NCBI GenBank assembly: GCA_001275005.1 | Contig: JWZX01003203.1 | Coordinates: 20,013-84,012, forward strand | Direction of reading: 5' to 3' | DNA: 64,000 nt | DNA from: Chrysochromulina tobinii | Lineage: Eukaryota; Haptophyta; Prymnesiales; Chrysochromulinaceae | Shown: in pieces, positions 50,186 to 61,300 of the stretch | Numbering within the stretch: position 1 is the stretch's first letter | Layout of the letters: each line of letters opens with the position of its first letter | Notes under the pieces: generated by a model | The model's database searches: none | Told to the model about the DNA's origin: nothing | The model's input: only the letters and a program-made list of their open reading frames with translations | Made by a program: the position numbers and the translations under genes

Positions 50186-53100
50186 TTACAGTTTGCGCAG
50201 ATTGGCTGGCTTCAAGGCAACCGTGCTCCCATCCTGCAGCCGCACAGAGTACCGCCCGCGCTCGCTGTCCCAACCGGCGGCCGTCCCCGTCCTGTCATTG
50301 AGCTCCGGCTTCGCCACGAGCCCATGCACCAGCACCTGCTCGCCAACGAGCCTTCCAGCACTTGGGTTGGGTGACGACGAAGACGGCGCCGTTCCTGGCA
50401 CAGATTGTGTCCCTGGCTGTGGCTCCTGTGGAGTGTCAAGCTGTCGCAGGTTGGCTGGCTTGAAGGACAGCAAGCTCCCATCCTGCAGCCGCACAGAGTA
50501 CCGCCCGTGCTCGCTGTCCCAGCCAGCGGCGGTCCCCGTCCTGTTGTTGAGCTCCGGCTTCGCCACAAGCCCATGCACCAGCACCTGCTTGCCGACGAGC
50601 GGCGCGCGCTTCGACTCTAGCGCCCTATGCAGGTCCATGACTTTGATCGTGTCGGGGTGCCGATCGCCGAGCGTCGCACGTCTATGCTCGACCAAAAGTG
50701 GCAGCGCCTCGTCGAGCTTGCCCTGGTCTTTCAGCAGATGTCCGAGATTCCTCATGAAGCCGAGTGTGTTAGGGTGCCGATCGCCGAGCGTCGCACGCAT
50801 CGCCTCGAGCGCCTTGCGCACCAGCGGCTCCGCCTCGTCGAGCTTGCCCTGGGCATGCAGCAGCGCCCCCAGATTGCCGATGGAGGCGAGCGTGTAAGGA
50901 TGCCGATCGCCGAGCGTCGCACGCTTCGCCTCGAGCGCCTCGCGCACCAGCGGCTCCGCCTCGTCGAGCTTGCCCTGGTTCTGCAGCAGCGACCCCAGAT
51001 TTTGGATGGAGGTGAGCGTGTTAGGGTGCCGATCGCCGAGCGTCGCACGCCTCACCTCGAGCGCCTCGCGCACCAGCGGCTCCGCCTCGTCGAGCTTGCC
51101 CTGGTTCTGCAGCAGCGACCCCAGATTGCTGATGGAGGTGAGCGTGTCAGGGTGCCGATCGCCGAGCGTCGCACGCCTCACCTCGAGCGCCTCGCGCACC
51201 AGCGGCTCCGCCTCGTCGAGCTTGCCCTGGTCCTTCAGCAGCCCCCCCAGAGCGTTGATGGAGCAAAGCGTGTTAGGGTGCCGATCGCCGAGCGTCGCAC
51301 GCATCGCCTCGAGCGCCTCGCGCCTCAGCGGCCCCGCCTCGTTGAGCTTGCCCTGATGATGAAGCAGCGATCCCAGATTGTGGATGGAGGCGAGCGTGTC
51401 TGGGTGCCGATCGCCGAGCGTCGCACGCCTCGCCTCGAGCGCCTCGCGCTTCAGCGGCTCCGCCTCGTCGAGCTTGCCCTGGTCCTGCAGCAGCGCCCCC
51501 AGATTGTTGATGGCGGCGAGCGTGTCAGGGTGCCGATCGCCGACTGTCGCACGCCTTGTCTCGAGCGCCTCGCGCAGCAGCGGCTCCGCCTCTTCGAGCT
51601 TGCCCTGGGACTTCAGCAGCGACCCCAGATTGTTGATTGAGCCGAGCGTGTCAGGGTGGCGATCGCCGAGCGTCGCACGCTGTGCCTCGAGCTCCTCGCG
51701 CCACAGCGGCTCCGCCTCGTCGAGCTTGCCCTGGGCATGCAGCAGCATCCCCAGCTGGTTCTGCAGCTCCGACGTCGCCCGCTCTTCGCGCGGCATGCGC
51801 GCCAGCGCCGCGCGGCCCTCCGCCGCGAGCCACTCGCGCAGCGCCTCCGAGAGCCGCGCATCCAGCTCCGTGTGACCGCCTTTTAGCGTGCGATCGATCG
51901 CCGCGTGGACCATCGCCTGATCCTCCCGTGTGAAGCACTCGGCCGAGCGCGAGTCGATGCGTGCCACGCTCGCCGCGATCACGTCAAACTCATTCACCAG
52001 CGCCGCCTGAAAGTCGTCCGATTCCGCCGGCGGCAGCCGCACCCTCAGCGCCGACGACGCGCCGCCCGTTGTTCTTTGCGCCGTCAGAGTGCACAGCACC
52101 TCCCAGAGCATCCACGCTCGCCGAAGTGGCACCGCGTCCCGCCATGGCGCGAAGACGAGGCACGTGTGACCGATCGCGGCCGTCGTGAGCTGGAAGACGA
52201 CGTCCCAGTTGCAAGGCCGTTGCGCCGTGCCCACATCGCCGATCCAGTGCTGGTACTGCGAAAAGATGTCGAGCCACACATAATGCCGCTCGTGCTCCTC
52301 TTCGGGCAGCGACGACACGTGCGCACACACGGCGTCGACGAGGTCGCGGAACAGGTACTTGCGCGCGTGCGAGACGAAGATGGTTGGTGCGGCGGCGAAT
52401 GGCACGCCCGTCACGGGGTCGACTGCCCCCAATCGGACGAGGCACGCGGCCAGCGAGTCCCCTGCTGTCTCGGTGAGCGGCTTGCACACGCGCTCGCACA
52501 CGTCCTCGGTTGTGGTATCGACGAGCAGCGCCTCGTGTGCCCGAGCGAATGCGCGCAGGCACGCGACCGACACGCCGAGAAACGGCCAGTTGGGCAGCGC
52601 ACCGACGGCCGCAGCAGACACCACGCGCTCCATTGGCGCGTCTCCGTCGCCGAGCCGCTCGAGGCGGACGCGCCACCGCCCGTCGGAAGATCCGAGCTCC
52701 TCGAGGTTGGATGACTTGAGCGAGACAGTCTTGTTGTGCGGCGCATCGAGACGAACGAACACGCGCTCGTCCAGGGCAGGCCCTTCGACCTCACCGACGC
52801 TTCCGTTGAGCTCGGGCTTGCTCGCGAGTCCATGAACCCGCACCCGGCTCCTAGCGAGCTTCTCGAGGAGCGTGACACCCTGTGTAGTCAGCAGAGGGGC
52901 GCGGTGAGAGACAGCGCAATGCACTCAGGCGTCACTGAAGGGGGTTTTGCGGTGTGCAATCCACCCGTCTTATCTTCGCACCACAGATATGAGGCGGGGC
53001 CGCGCGCCCGCACGCATGGCCGTGACACAACTCGATCGGCGTCCACGCACCTGGCCATTGAGCTCCGGCTCGTCCTGCAGGCCAAACAGCGCCGCCGGGT

Positions 53101-53689
53101 CGCCTGCCGAGAGCGCCCTCCGAGCTGCCTTCGCATCCTCGCTCTCGGGCTCGAGCGACCCGATCCCGAGCCAGTCGGCCTTGCGCGCCGCCAGCCGCAG
53201 CGGCGCCAGGCGCACCGCCTTCATCCACATGTCGCGGCCCACCCTCCACGAGAATGTGACGTCGGAAGCTGTCACTGTGATCTCCTCCACTGGCCGCTGG
53301 TCGCCACCAGTCCTGGCTCGAATGACCCACTCACCCGGCCGGCCCTCGCGCAGAAGGTCGCCCTCCAGGCCGACACCGGCGACGGTGGCGACAACAGGAT
53401 CGCCTGGACGCAGCGGCTGATGGCGCTGCCGCTCCACCACGACGTGGACGAGCGAGGTCACACCGTCGGACGTGAGGACGTCGAAGCCATCCTCGGTCGC
53501 CTCAACGAGTGTCGCATCGAGCGACACGCCGGGCAGGTACTCTTCCATGTCCTTTGCAGCCATGTAGGTGCGGCTCCAATCGTATGGTGGGGCGATTACG
53601 AGGTGCCGCGTCGGGCAAGGACGGTCGGTGGGCACGCGCGCCGTCGCGATGGCGTGAAGCAGCGCGCGTTCCGCGAGGGAGTCCTCCAT
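50186..53689 (-). CDS. TIR-like/TPR (kinesin-light-chain-type) protein, copy 2, full length
   Basis: Exons 53689..53051 and 52879..50186, about 1,110 residues. The start is set by conservation with copy 1 (MEDSLAERAL); an in-frame ATG at 53716 would add nine. Order: N-terminal domain shared with copy 1; barrel (GLQDEPELNGQ|GVTLLEKL); a second barrel absent from copy 1 (VHGLASKPELNGSVGE, VSLKSSNLEEL); a TIR-like domain at about 376-528 (TIFVSHARKYLF, HYVWLDIFSQYQHW, AWMLWEVLCTL); nine 42-residue TPRs from about 584 to 960; and two C-terminal barrels (VLVHGLVAKPELNNRTGTA, RYSVRLQDGSLLSFKPANLR, repeated). The TPRs probably bind a ligand or partner and the barrels may be protein-interaction modules; TIR enzymatic activity (NAD cleavage) is possible but unproven. 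The gene converges on the NLR-like gene. Confidence 0.85.
50632..51769 (-). repeat. 126-bp tandem array encoding nine TPRs
   Basis: Nine in-frame, closely similar 126-bp units, each encoding one 42-residue TPR ending ATLGDRHPDTL. Such identity at DNA level predicts copy-number change by recombination; copy 1 has five and a half units. Confidence 0.85.
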
Positions 53690-53933
53690 CTTGCGAGCGA
53701 GGCAGGGTTCCGGCATGCTCGCTTTGTTGAAATGATTTTATTCACGAACGTGCTCACGCGACCTCAAGACCAGAAGCTCACGCAGCACCGAGCTCCCCTC
53801 GGTCATGTGAGAGGGCGGTGTGATGCTCTCTCTCGGCAAAAAGTTAAAATAGAATCCCCATGTTGCAGCCGAATCCTGGGGTTTTCACTCGATCACAACA
53901 TACACGCGCTCCACCATTGTAGCAACCTTTCAA

Positions 53934-54890
53934 TCACTTGGCCCAAGCCGGCGGCGAGACGAGCATCATGTTGCTGGGTGCCTCGTCGGGTGGGTTGCAG
54001 TCGCCACGCGTCATCGTCAGTGAGAAGCACTCGCTGTAGTCGAAGGAGAGCGTGCTCGCCGCGGCCGCATCGAGCGCCCAGGTGGCCACGCCACGCAGCC
54101 CAACGGCCGGGAAGCTCGACGGCGTCTCATCGCCCTCGATGCCACGCGCCATCGCTGCAGACTTGCCCTGCGGATACTTATCGGACACGCCGCACGCTGC
54201 GATGAGCACCTCCTTGGCGGCCGCCATCACCGGCAGCGAGAGCGTGATCGAGCCGGGCTGCTTCTTCTCGACGGGCAGCACCCACCGGCCCGACGCGTCC
54301 AGCACTTCGTCGCGCCCCGGATAGAGCGAACCCACGTGCCCGTCATCGCCCACACCGATCAACATCATGTCAAAGATGGGGTAGCCCGCAGGGTTGACCG
54401 GCAGCTTGCTGGGTGGCACCGCGCGCATCTTCTCCTCGTAGGCGACCGCCTCAGCGACGGCGTCTTCACTCCCGCTCATCAGGATGCAGTCGATGCCCTT
54501 CCACGCGTCCAAAAACAGCTTCGAGGCCTTCGCATGCGTGGCCAGCTTGGCATCGTCCATCGGCACAGCCTTGTGGTTGACGTACGCGAGCGTGCAGTCC
54601 TTGGCCCACGCCGGGGAGCCGCCGAGCATCTTGAGAATCGAGCCACCAGGGATCGCGAGCGCAAAGTGGCCCTTCTGTGCGATGGCCTCTGCTGCCGCCG
54701 CCTCCACCCTTGCCATGACGTATTTACCGACAGCGTCTGCATCCGAGAAAATGTTCACTTTGCTGGCTGGCACAGGGGCGAGCTTCATGTGCACATGCTG
54801 CGTACGTGCGTGCGGCACTTGGCCACGGCCAAGCACCAGGCCGGCTACCGCGGTGGAGAGGAGCAACATCACAAACACAACATTCCGCAT
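53934..54890 (-). CDS. 6-phosphogluconolactonase
   Basis: 318 residues, single exon. Starts with a cleavable-type signal sequence (NVVFVMLLLSTAVAGLVLG), so the protein enters the secretory route or, in an alga with a secondary plastid, possibly the plastid. The enzyme core has FALAIPGGSILKML (sugar-phosphate loop), KLFLDAWKGIDCILMSG and the family signature IGVGDDGHVGSLYPG, followed by TLSLPVMAAAKEVLIAACG. It hydrolyses 6-phosphogluconolactone in the oxidative pentose phosphate pathway. The signature reads GDDGHVGSL rather than the usual GPDGHTASL, a mild divergence that keeps the Asp and His. Confidence 0.85.
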   Translation of the reverse strand: MRNVVFVMLLLSTAVAGLVLGRGQVPHARTQHVHMKLAPVPASKVNIFSDADAVGKYVMARVEAAAAEAIAQKGHFALAIPGGSILKMLGGSPAWAKDCTLAYVNHKAVPMDDAKLATHAKASKLFLDAWKGIDCILMSGSEDAVAEAVAYEEKMRAVPPSKLPVNPAGYPIFDMMLIGVGDDGHVGSLYPGRDEVLDASGRWVLPVEKKQPGSITLSLPVMAAAKEVLIAACGVSDKYPQGKSAAMARGIEGDETPSSFPAVGLRGVATWALDAAAASTLSFDYSECFSLTMTRGDCNPPDEAPSNMMLVSPPAWAK

Positions 54891-54996
54891 AGAATCGGAG
54901 ATTCACGAGATATTCCCACTGGGCCGGGGATCTTGCGCAAAGTTAGAGAAGGGAGAGTTTCGGGACGCTCTCTTTTATCCTAGCCTCAGTTCAGCA

Positions 54997-56244
54997 TCAC
55001 CTCCAGTACGTACCCTTCTCGACGCCGTGCGCGCCGGCTGGCGTCTCGGCGGCGCTCGGCCGCACCCAATTGGCGAGGAGCGACTTGTTGAGCAAGGCCT
55101 GGTTGCCCGCGAGCTCGGCGGCCCAGCGCCGGCCGTAGACGCCAAACCAGAGCTGTAGCTCTCCACCGTGGTACAATGACGAGCGGTTCGTCGCGAGCAG
55201 GTGGGCGCCAAGAAGCATCCCAAGGCCTCCGCAGGCAATCATCGCGAGGTCGAAGTGGCCGGCCGCGTCCACACGCTCGATGAGGGTGTCCAGCGCGTCA
55301 CGCCAGTCGGCGTTCTCCGTCTGGCGCGCCAGATTTTGGGGAGGCGCCACGATCTTGAATCGGATGGCCGGAGGCATGATGTGCTCGGCATAGGATCCCC
55401 ACAACGCACGGCTGCCGCGGCTCAGCTGCTTGGCGATGCTCTCGTTGAACGGGTGCACCACGAGTACCGTCTTGCCCTGCAGCGCGCGCGTCCAAGCGAA
55501 CACACGTGGCAGCAGATTCGCCTCCTCCTTGCCTGCGAGCAGCTCCTTGCGCATGTGATAGGCAGCGAGGAACCACGGGTTGAGACCGCGGTCTCCGATC
55601 ACGCGCGCGGGGAAGTGGCCCGACTGCGCGAGCAGCACATCCGCCTTCTGGTGGTGCTTCGTGCCCGTGCGCGCGCACGTGTGATCGGGCTTGCGTAATG
55701 GCATGTACGGCCCGCCGCCCACGCGCACGATGACGTCGGACACGTTGATGGCCGCGGCATAGCAGCGTGCGTAGCTCATGGCATCTTCGTCATTGCGAGT
55801 CAGAATCCCGTTGAGCTGTTTGAGCACTCGCCGCTGTCCGGCAAGGAAGAGCGTCAGGTTGTCCATGGCATGCGTGCGGCCTGTCATCGCGCGACACGCG
55901 ACCTCCTCGGGCGCGCCCATGCCTGGCCGGCCGACCATGAAGGGCTCGCCACTACGCAGCAAGCAGTGGATGCACTCGCTAAACGTGGCCGCCGAGCGCA
56001 CGTCCAGCTTCCAGCTACGCTCGACTGCCGTCAGGTTGGCAAGCGCGGCGTCGTTGCTCTGGTAGGCCGGGCACGGCAGGCAGCCACCAACGGAGCGACG
56101 TGTCGGCAGGATACGCTCACGGCACGGGTGCCGTGCGGGCGGTCCGTTGGCATACTGGCCAGCCGGGGACCATGAGGCACCGCCGTCGCCCCAGATGTCG
56201 CCCGAAGAGCCGGCCGCGGCGCCGGTTGCGGCGATGGCTGCCAT
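54997..56244 (-). CDS. GT-D-fold-like glycosyltransferase-related protein
   Basis: 415 residues, single exon, no firm family name. The C-terminal region reads KTVLVVHPFNESIAKQ, RFKIVAPPQNLA, DLAMIACGGLGMLLGAHLLA and YHGGELQLWFGVYGRRW. The G-x-G-x-x-L-A-H and GG-LQ-FG-G-RW pattern is that of GT-D-like domains of bacterial glycan-modifying proteins. Upstream, EPFMVGRPGMGAPEEVACR fits the first nucleotide-binding loop of the same fold. Several N-x-S/T sequons suggest a secreted or lumenal protein, but no signal peptide is seen at this start (MAAIAATGAAAG). Likely role: glycosyl transfer in the secretory pathway. Confidence 0.5.
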   Translation of the reverse strand: MAAIAATGAAAGSSGDIWGDGGASWSPAGQYANGPPARHPCRERILPTRRSVGGCLPCPAYQSNDAALANLTAVERSWKLDVRSAATFSECIHCLLRSGEPFMVGRPGMGAPEEVACRAMTGRTHAMDNLTLFLAGQRRVLKQLNGILTRNDEDAMSYARCYAAAINVSDVIVRVGGGPYMPLRKPDHTCARTGTKHHQKADVLLAQSGHFPARVIGDRGLNPWFLAAYHMRKELLAGKEEANLLPRVFAWTRALQGKTVLVVHPFNESIAKQLSRGSRALWGSYAEHIMPPAIRFKIVAPPQNLARQTENADWRDALDTLIERVDAAGHFDLAMIACGGLGMLLGAHLLATNRSSLYHGGELQLWFGVYGRRWAAELAGNQALLNKSLLANWVRPSAAETPAGAHGVEKGTYWR

Positions 56245-56616
56245 CGGATGGTCGGGAAAGAACCCTCCTGTGAATTAACACGAAATGCGAGGCCGCGAAG
56301 CAACTCGTGAAATTGAATCGTGGGGGCCACGACCCCACGTTGCGTTACACGTGCTGGTAAGTGGGATGCAGTAAGGTCGGTTTTCTTACAAGAACCGGGT
56401 AATGGGTTCACACTCGCGCACACTCTGAGTGACGCTCAAACCGACTGATGTCATCCACATCGCTCAACGTGTGTCGATCGTGGTTTTCGCCTCTCCACAT
56501 CCAATGAAAACTCCGCTTTCGTCTCGCGTGCCGCGTTTTCTCGCTGTCGGTGTCGCTCTCGAAACTCGCAACAGCACGGCGAGGTTCCCAGAGGGTCGAT
56601 GCTTTCCGGGCCGACG
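56245..56616. other. Intergenic, no gene seen
   Basis: 372 bp between the GT-D-like gene start and the end of the FHA gene, both minus strand. No supported gene. Confidence 0.5.
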
Positions 56617-56906
56617 CTAAGGCGGCTGTGGAGGGAGGCCCCGTAGCGGTTGTGGCCGCGGGACGCCCGGCGGAACCATGGCGATCGCCGCCGCCATCGA
56701 CGCCGGCGTGCTGCTGCCAAGGGCGCCGGTGCTCGACGCCCCTACGAGATGTCCTGGCAATGGCCGCATGGCGGTGGGTGGTGGCGCTGCTAAGGGTCTC
56801 ATTGGAAAGCCCGATGGCATGGGGAGTGCATTGGAGAGCATTTGGTCGGCGGCGCGCTTGGGGGGCAAGATGGTGGGGGCGCTCGCTGCAGGCAGGCCGG
56901 CGGTGG

Positions 56907-56947
<41 letters not shown>

Positions 56948-58134
56948 AGGCGCTGCATGAACAACAACTGCTGCTGCTGCTGCTGCTGCTGCTGCATAAG
57001 CTGCTGCTGCAGATGCTGCTGGAATCCCTGCTGCTGCTGATACATCTGCTGCTGCTGCTGATACATCTGCGGCATCTGCGGCGGCATTTGCTGTGGCTGC
57101 AGCTGCGATGCCGGCGCCGCGGCAGCGGCCGGCAGCCCTCCAGGCGGTGCGAAGCCCGCCGTCGCTCGCGCGCGCGCCTGCGCATACAGATGCTGCTGCG
57201 CTTGCTCGGCGCTGGGCTGCGCAGCTGCCGCGGCGGCCTCGAGAGCTAAGCGCCTCTTCTGCTGCGCCTCGAGTAGGGCCTCTTGTTGCGCCTGCTGGAG
57301 CGCCTGCTGGGCCGCCTGCTGCTGGCGCTGCTTCTCCTGCTCCTGTCGCTGCTTCTCCTGCTCCTGCGCGAGGGCGAGCGCCTTGGCCTGCGCGAGCGCC
57401 TGCGCGTGCGCCTGCGCGACCGCCGGATGCAGCTGAAAGACGAGCCCCTTGCCATGCTCCGACGAGTGCCGTTCGCGCTCCACCACCAAATCGGGTCGTG
57501 CCTGGAGGGCACGCATCATGTTTGCGCGCCACTCCTCGCGCCGCGCGGGGCCCTGGCACGAGGCGCGCACGTGCGGGTACACGCGCCGTGCCCACTCCTC
57601 TACCTCCCCTAGTGTGAGAAGACCACCCGGCGTGTCGCGCAGGGCATTCGTGGCGAGATCGGCGAGCCCCATGGGCGGCGGTGCGTCGCCGCCCGCGCCC
57701 GCGAGCGCCGGCATGGGCAGCGGCGGCGGCGGTGTGCCGCGCGCTGGATGCGGAAACAGGATGGCGATCTCGTATGCGCCGATGCGCACCGTGCTGCCAG
57801 AGACCACCCGCACGAGCGCCTTGCGGCCGTAGTGGACGCCGTCAATCCGCACCCCCGCCTCGCCGAGCACACGCACTTCGTGACTGAGGGAGAGCGGCTC
57901 GAAGATGAGCTCGAGGTGCGCCGTTTCGACGGCCGCATCCTGACCGACCATGCAGTGATCACCGTGGGCCCATGACTGCACGTGCATCGCGCCGCTTCCG
58001 ATTGTGAGCGGCAGTGACGTCGCGTAGAAGCGCAGGCCCGGGCAAGTGCCTGTTGGTAGCCCGACGAGCTTTGCGTACGCCTCGATCGGGTCGGTGGGCT
58101 GTGACGGACCTTCCTGTTCATCGGGCGCCATCAC
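56617..58134 (-). CDS. FHA-domain protein with poly-Gln tail
   Basis: 505 residues, single exon. Residues about 20-130 have an FHA-type beta sandwich (LPLTIGSGAMHVQSWAHG, VETAHLELIFEP, VRIDGVHYGRKALV, TVRIGAYEIAILFP). The canonical first-loop Arg-rich segment is replaced by GSGAMHV, so phosphopeptide binding is uncertain. Residues about 155-235 (LLTLGEVEEWARRVYPH, EEWRANMMRALQARPD) form a compact helical domain with winged-helix character. The remaining half is Gln/Ala-rich, with long CAG-encoded Gln runs. FHA plus winged helix plus poly-Gln is the layout of fork-head-type co-regulators such as Fhl1/FOXK, so a nuclear transcription role is likely. Confidence 0.65.
56911..57062 (-). repeat. 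CTG/CAG trinucleotide tracts (poly-Gln)
   Basis: Several uninterrupted CTG runs on the plus strand (longest about 56911-56946) encode Gln runs in the FHA protein. Such tracts are commonly length-variable. Confidence 0.9.
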
Positions 58135-58357
58135 TCAGCGTCGTGCGGCTCTTAGTCCTAGCGCCGCGGCGTCGCGCCGCACGCACGCGACAGATGAGCC
58201 CACGCCGCGTGGTCTCTCAAGGACCGGCATTGATGAGGGCGCAATCAATTGCTCCGAAGCTCACAAGCCGCACACGAACGTCCGCAGAGACGATTTGGAG
58301 AAAGTCTCCTTCAAGTTTTTGTTTGACGAAAGGCGCCTCGTGGGCTTCTTGCGCGGA
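58135..58357. promoter_or_regulatory. Divergent promoter FHA gene / VPS8
   Basis: 223 bp between the two start codons. The VPS8 frame is open upstream of 58358 but has no earlier in-frame ATG within this stretch, which supports the chosen start. No TATA box recognised. Confidence 0.4.
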
Positions 58358-61300
58358 ATGGCCGACAAAGTGAAGGCCGAGGCGCAGATTGCTGCGCTTG
58401 GGTCGGTGGCGGTCGTGAGGCCATCACCCCTGCGCGCGCTCGAGCACTTGGAGCTGGAGCTCGCGACGAGCGAGCCGTCCTCGTCGACGAGCCACGATCT
58501 CGACGACGATCTGCAGCGGATCCTCGACGACGCGGAGGACGATGGTTCCATCGATGAACTTCTGGATGCGCAGTCGTTCACGTCGCCGGAGCGCCGTCGC
58601 GAGGAGCTGGACAAGATCCTGGAGCGCGCGGACGCACTGGCCGCGATGACCACGCGCTCGCTCGAGAGCGCGCAGCTGGAGCTTGCATTGCAGGCACGCT
58701 CACGGCATGGGTCGAGAGTCGAGAGCCCGCGCCCGCAGATGGCGGCCGCGCTGGAGGCGGAAGCGGCGGCGGCGGCGGCGGCGGCGGCAGCGGCTTCGGA
58801 TGGTGCGGAGCACGGCGCGGCCAAAGGCTTGGAGAACCCGTTGGACAAGCCCCTGCGAGATGTGGGCAGCCTCGCCGACGCCGAGGCGGCCGAGAGGCGC
58901 ACGCTCGCGGCTGGGAGCGAGCGCGCGGCGCCAGAGCCGATCCGGAGCGGCGCGAGCCCGAGCGGCACGGTCGAGGAGCGGCGCCAGCTCGGGCTGGAGC
59001 TGCTGCGCGTGGTGCCGCTCGAGCAGATGGCGAAGGAGGTCGCCGATCATCTCGAGCGAGGTCGGCCGACCGCCATTGCCATGAACACGTCCTGCGTGGC
59101 AGTGGGCACTTCGCATGGGCACGTGCTCGTCTTCGACCGGCGGCAGACGCTGCGCACGACGCTCTGGCTGTATGGTGGAGCCGGCGGGCCGACGGCGAGC
59201 GCGGTGGCGCCACCCACGGCAGCACCGTCCTGGGCATCGTCCGCGCCTCGCACGAGCCTTGGCTCATCGTTATCGTCCACCCTATCCTCCAAGTTCATCG
59301 GCGCGGGAGCTTCCATTTCAGGCGCGAAGCCGAGCGCGGGCACGCCGGGCCCCGCGATCGACGCGGTCTCGGCGGTGCGGCTGGCCGAGAACGCGAGCCT
59401 ACTGCTGGCGGGGCACGCCTCGGGCGCGCTCGTCCTGTGGGATCTTGCGACCGTTACCATCCTCAAGGCATGCCCGAGCCTACACGACAAGAGCATTTGC
59501 CACATCCGGATGCTTCACCCGTACCGACCGTTTGCGCTCACGTGCGACGCGGGCGGCACGACGCACCTGGTGACCTTTAGCCGATCGATGGTGCTCTCGC
59601 AGTACACCGTCTCGCGCCAGTGCCTCCTCGATGGCGCCGCCGGCGTCGTCACTGCGCTCGAGCTGCTCACCAACTTCTTGCCACCGCCCGCCGGCGCCGG
59701 CGCCGGCGCAGCCGCCGGCGGCACCGGCGGCATCGCCCTCACACCACGTAGCCGGGAAGGGTCGGTGGCGTCAACGGCCGGCGAGTTCGTCAAGGGGGCG
59801 GCGAGCGTCGCGAGCTCCGCGGCGGCCATGGTGTCAAGTTCGTCAAGTTCGTCAAAGGGGGCGGCGAGCGTCGCCGCGGCGGCTATGGCGGTCGCCGCAC
59901 ACAAGGGGAGTAGTGCAACCTCAAAGCCTGCGAGCGGTGAGACGGCCGGCACGCCCCTCGAGGTCGAGGACGAGATGGCGCTCGAGACGGCGCGAGAGTC
60001 TGCATCGCTCGTAGCGGCGCTGTGCACGCCCAAGGTGACTTTCGTCATTCGGCTCACACCGAAGGTCGAGCTACTCCAGCGCCTCACTGCGCCCGCCTCC
60101 TCGCCCGCCCGCCCTCTCAACGCGAGCTCGCCGAGCTCGCCGATCTCGCCACGGCTCGCCTGGCGGCCCGCTGACGGCATCGACTGCGCCAGGCTCGCGT
60201 TGTCGTGGGGCACGCAGCTGCAGCTGCTGCAGCTGACGACGCCCGTGACGGCGCCCGCGCTCACGACGGGTGGTGGCGCCGCCGCCGCCGCCGCCGCCGC
60301 GGCGGCGGCGGCGTTGGTGGCGACGCCGAAGCTCGAGATGAGCGCGACATGCTCTTTGCGCGTGCCCGTGTGCGGGCTGGAATGGTTGAGCGATGGGGTG
60401 CTGTTGCTCCTTGATGTGACGATGATGGTGCGCGGCGCGCTCGAAACGGCGTTCGAACCGCGCTCGGCACGGCGCTCGCACTCGAACCACTGATGACCTC
60501 TGATGAGCACCGGATTGCCTCCCTCATCAGGTGCGCGCGCTCGACTCGGCGCTCGTCATCCTCGAAACGGTCGCTTTGGTAGAGGGCGTGCCCGCCAACC
60601 TCCCGCCCGCCTCCCTCCCGCCCGCCCCCGCCACTGCTGCCGCCGCTGCTGCCACCAGCGCTCCAACTGCCGCCGCTGCCGCCGCTCTCAGCACCGCGAA
60701 GAGCGCTAGTGCGACGACGACGCCGGCGCCGGCGCCGGCGCCGTCATTAGCGACACCGTCCTCGCTGCCCGCGTATGGGCTGAGCCCCGCACTTGTCGCC
60801 GCTCGTGTGTCGTCGTCGGCGGCGCCGGTGCCGACGACGACGGCGGCGCCGGCGTGCGCAGCACCCAACCCCGACCCGAACGTGCTCACGCCGAATGCCC
60901 TGTGCTGCGACGGTCGGGTGCTGTACCTCTTGGGCGCCGTGGCGGGCGGTTGCGCGCTGCTGGGCGTTCGAGCGCTCACGTGGACCGAGTGGATCTCCAA
61001 ATTAGGTACAACGCGCGCGCTCTGATTGCATGCTGATTGCATGCTGATTGCGTGCTGATTGTATGCTGATTGCGTGCTGATTGCGTGCTGATTGCGTGGA
61101 TATTAGGACAATCCGGTCAGTGGCTCGAGGCCTTCGCGGCGGCCTGCGACCTCGTGCACCCGTCCGCGTATCCACGCGCTCAATACGGCGCGTCCGCGCT
61201 CATCTCGGCGGTCTCGTGGGAGCGGGCGCCCGCGACGGCGCGCTCGGGCGGCGGGGTCGCGGCGGGTGCGGCCGAGGAGGAGGAGGCACGACTCTTCCGT

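Larger units (their letters stand above)
49986..53704 (-). repeat. Segmental duplication, copy 2 (TIR/TPR gene and 3' flank)
   Basis: Second member of the direct duplication described for 39867-42835. It is longer because it has more TPR units and an extra barrel module. Confidence 0.85.

Noticed and set aside
56408-57595. 395-codon minus-strand frame overlapping the FHA gene
   Set aside because: Ala/Gly/Arg-rich alternative frame of the CAG-rich tail, with no domain signal.
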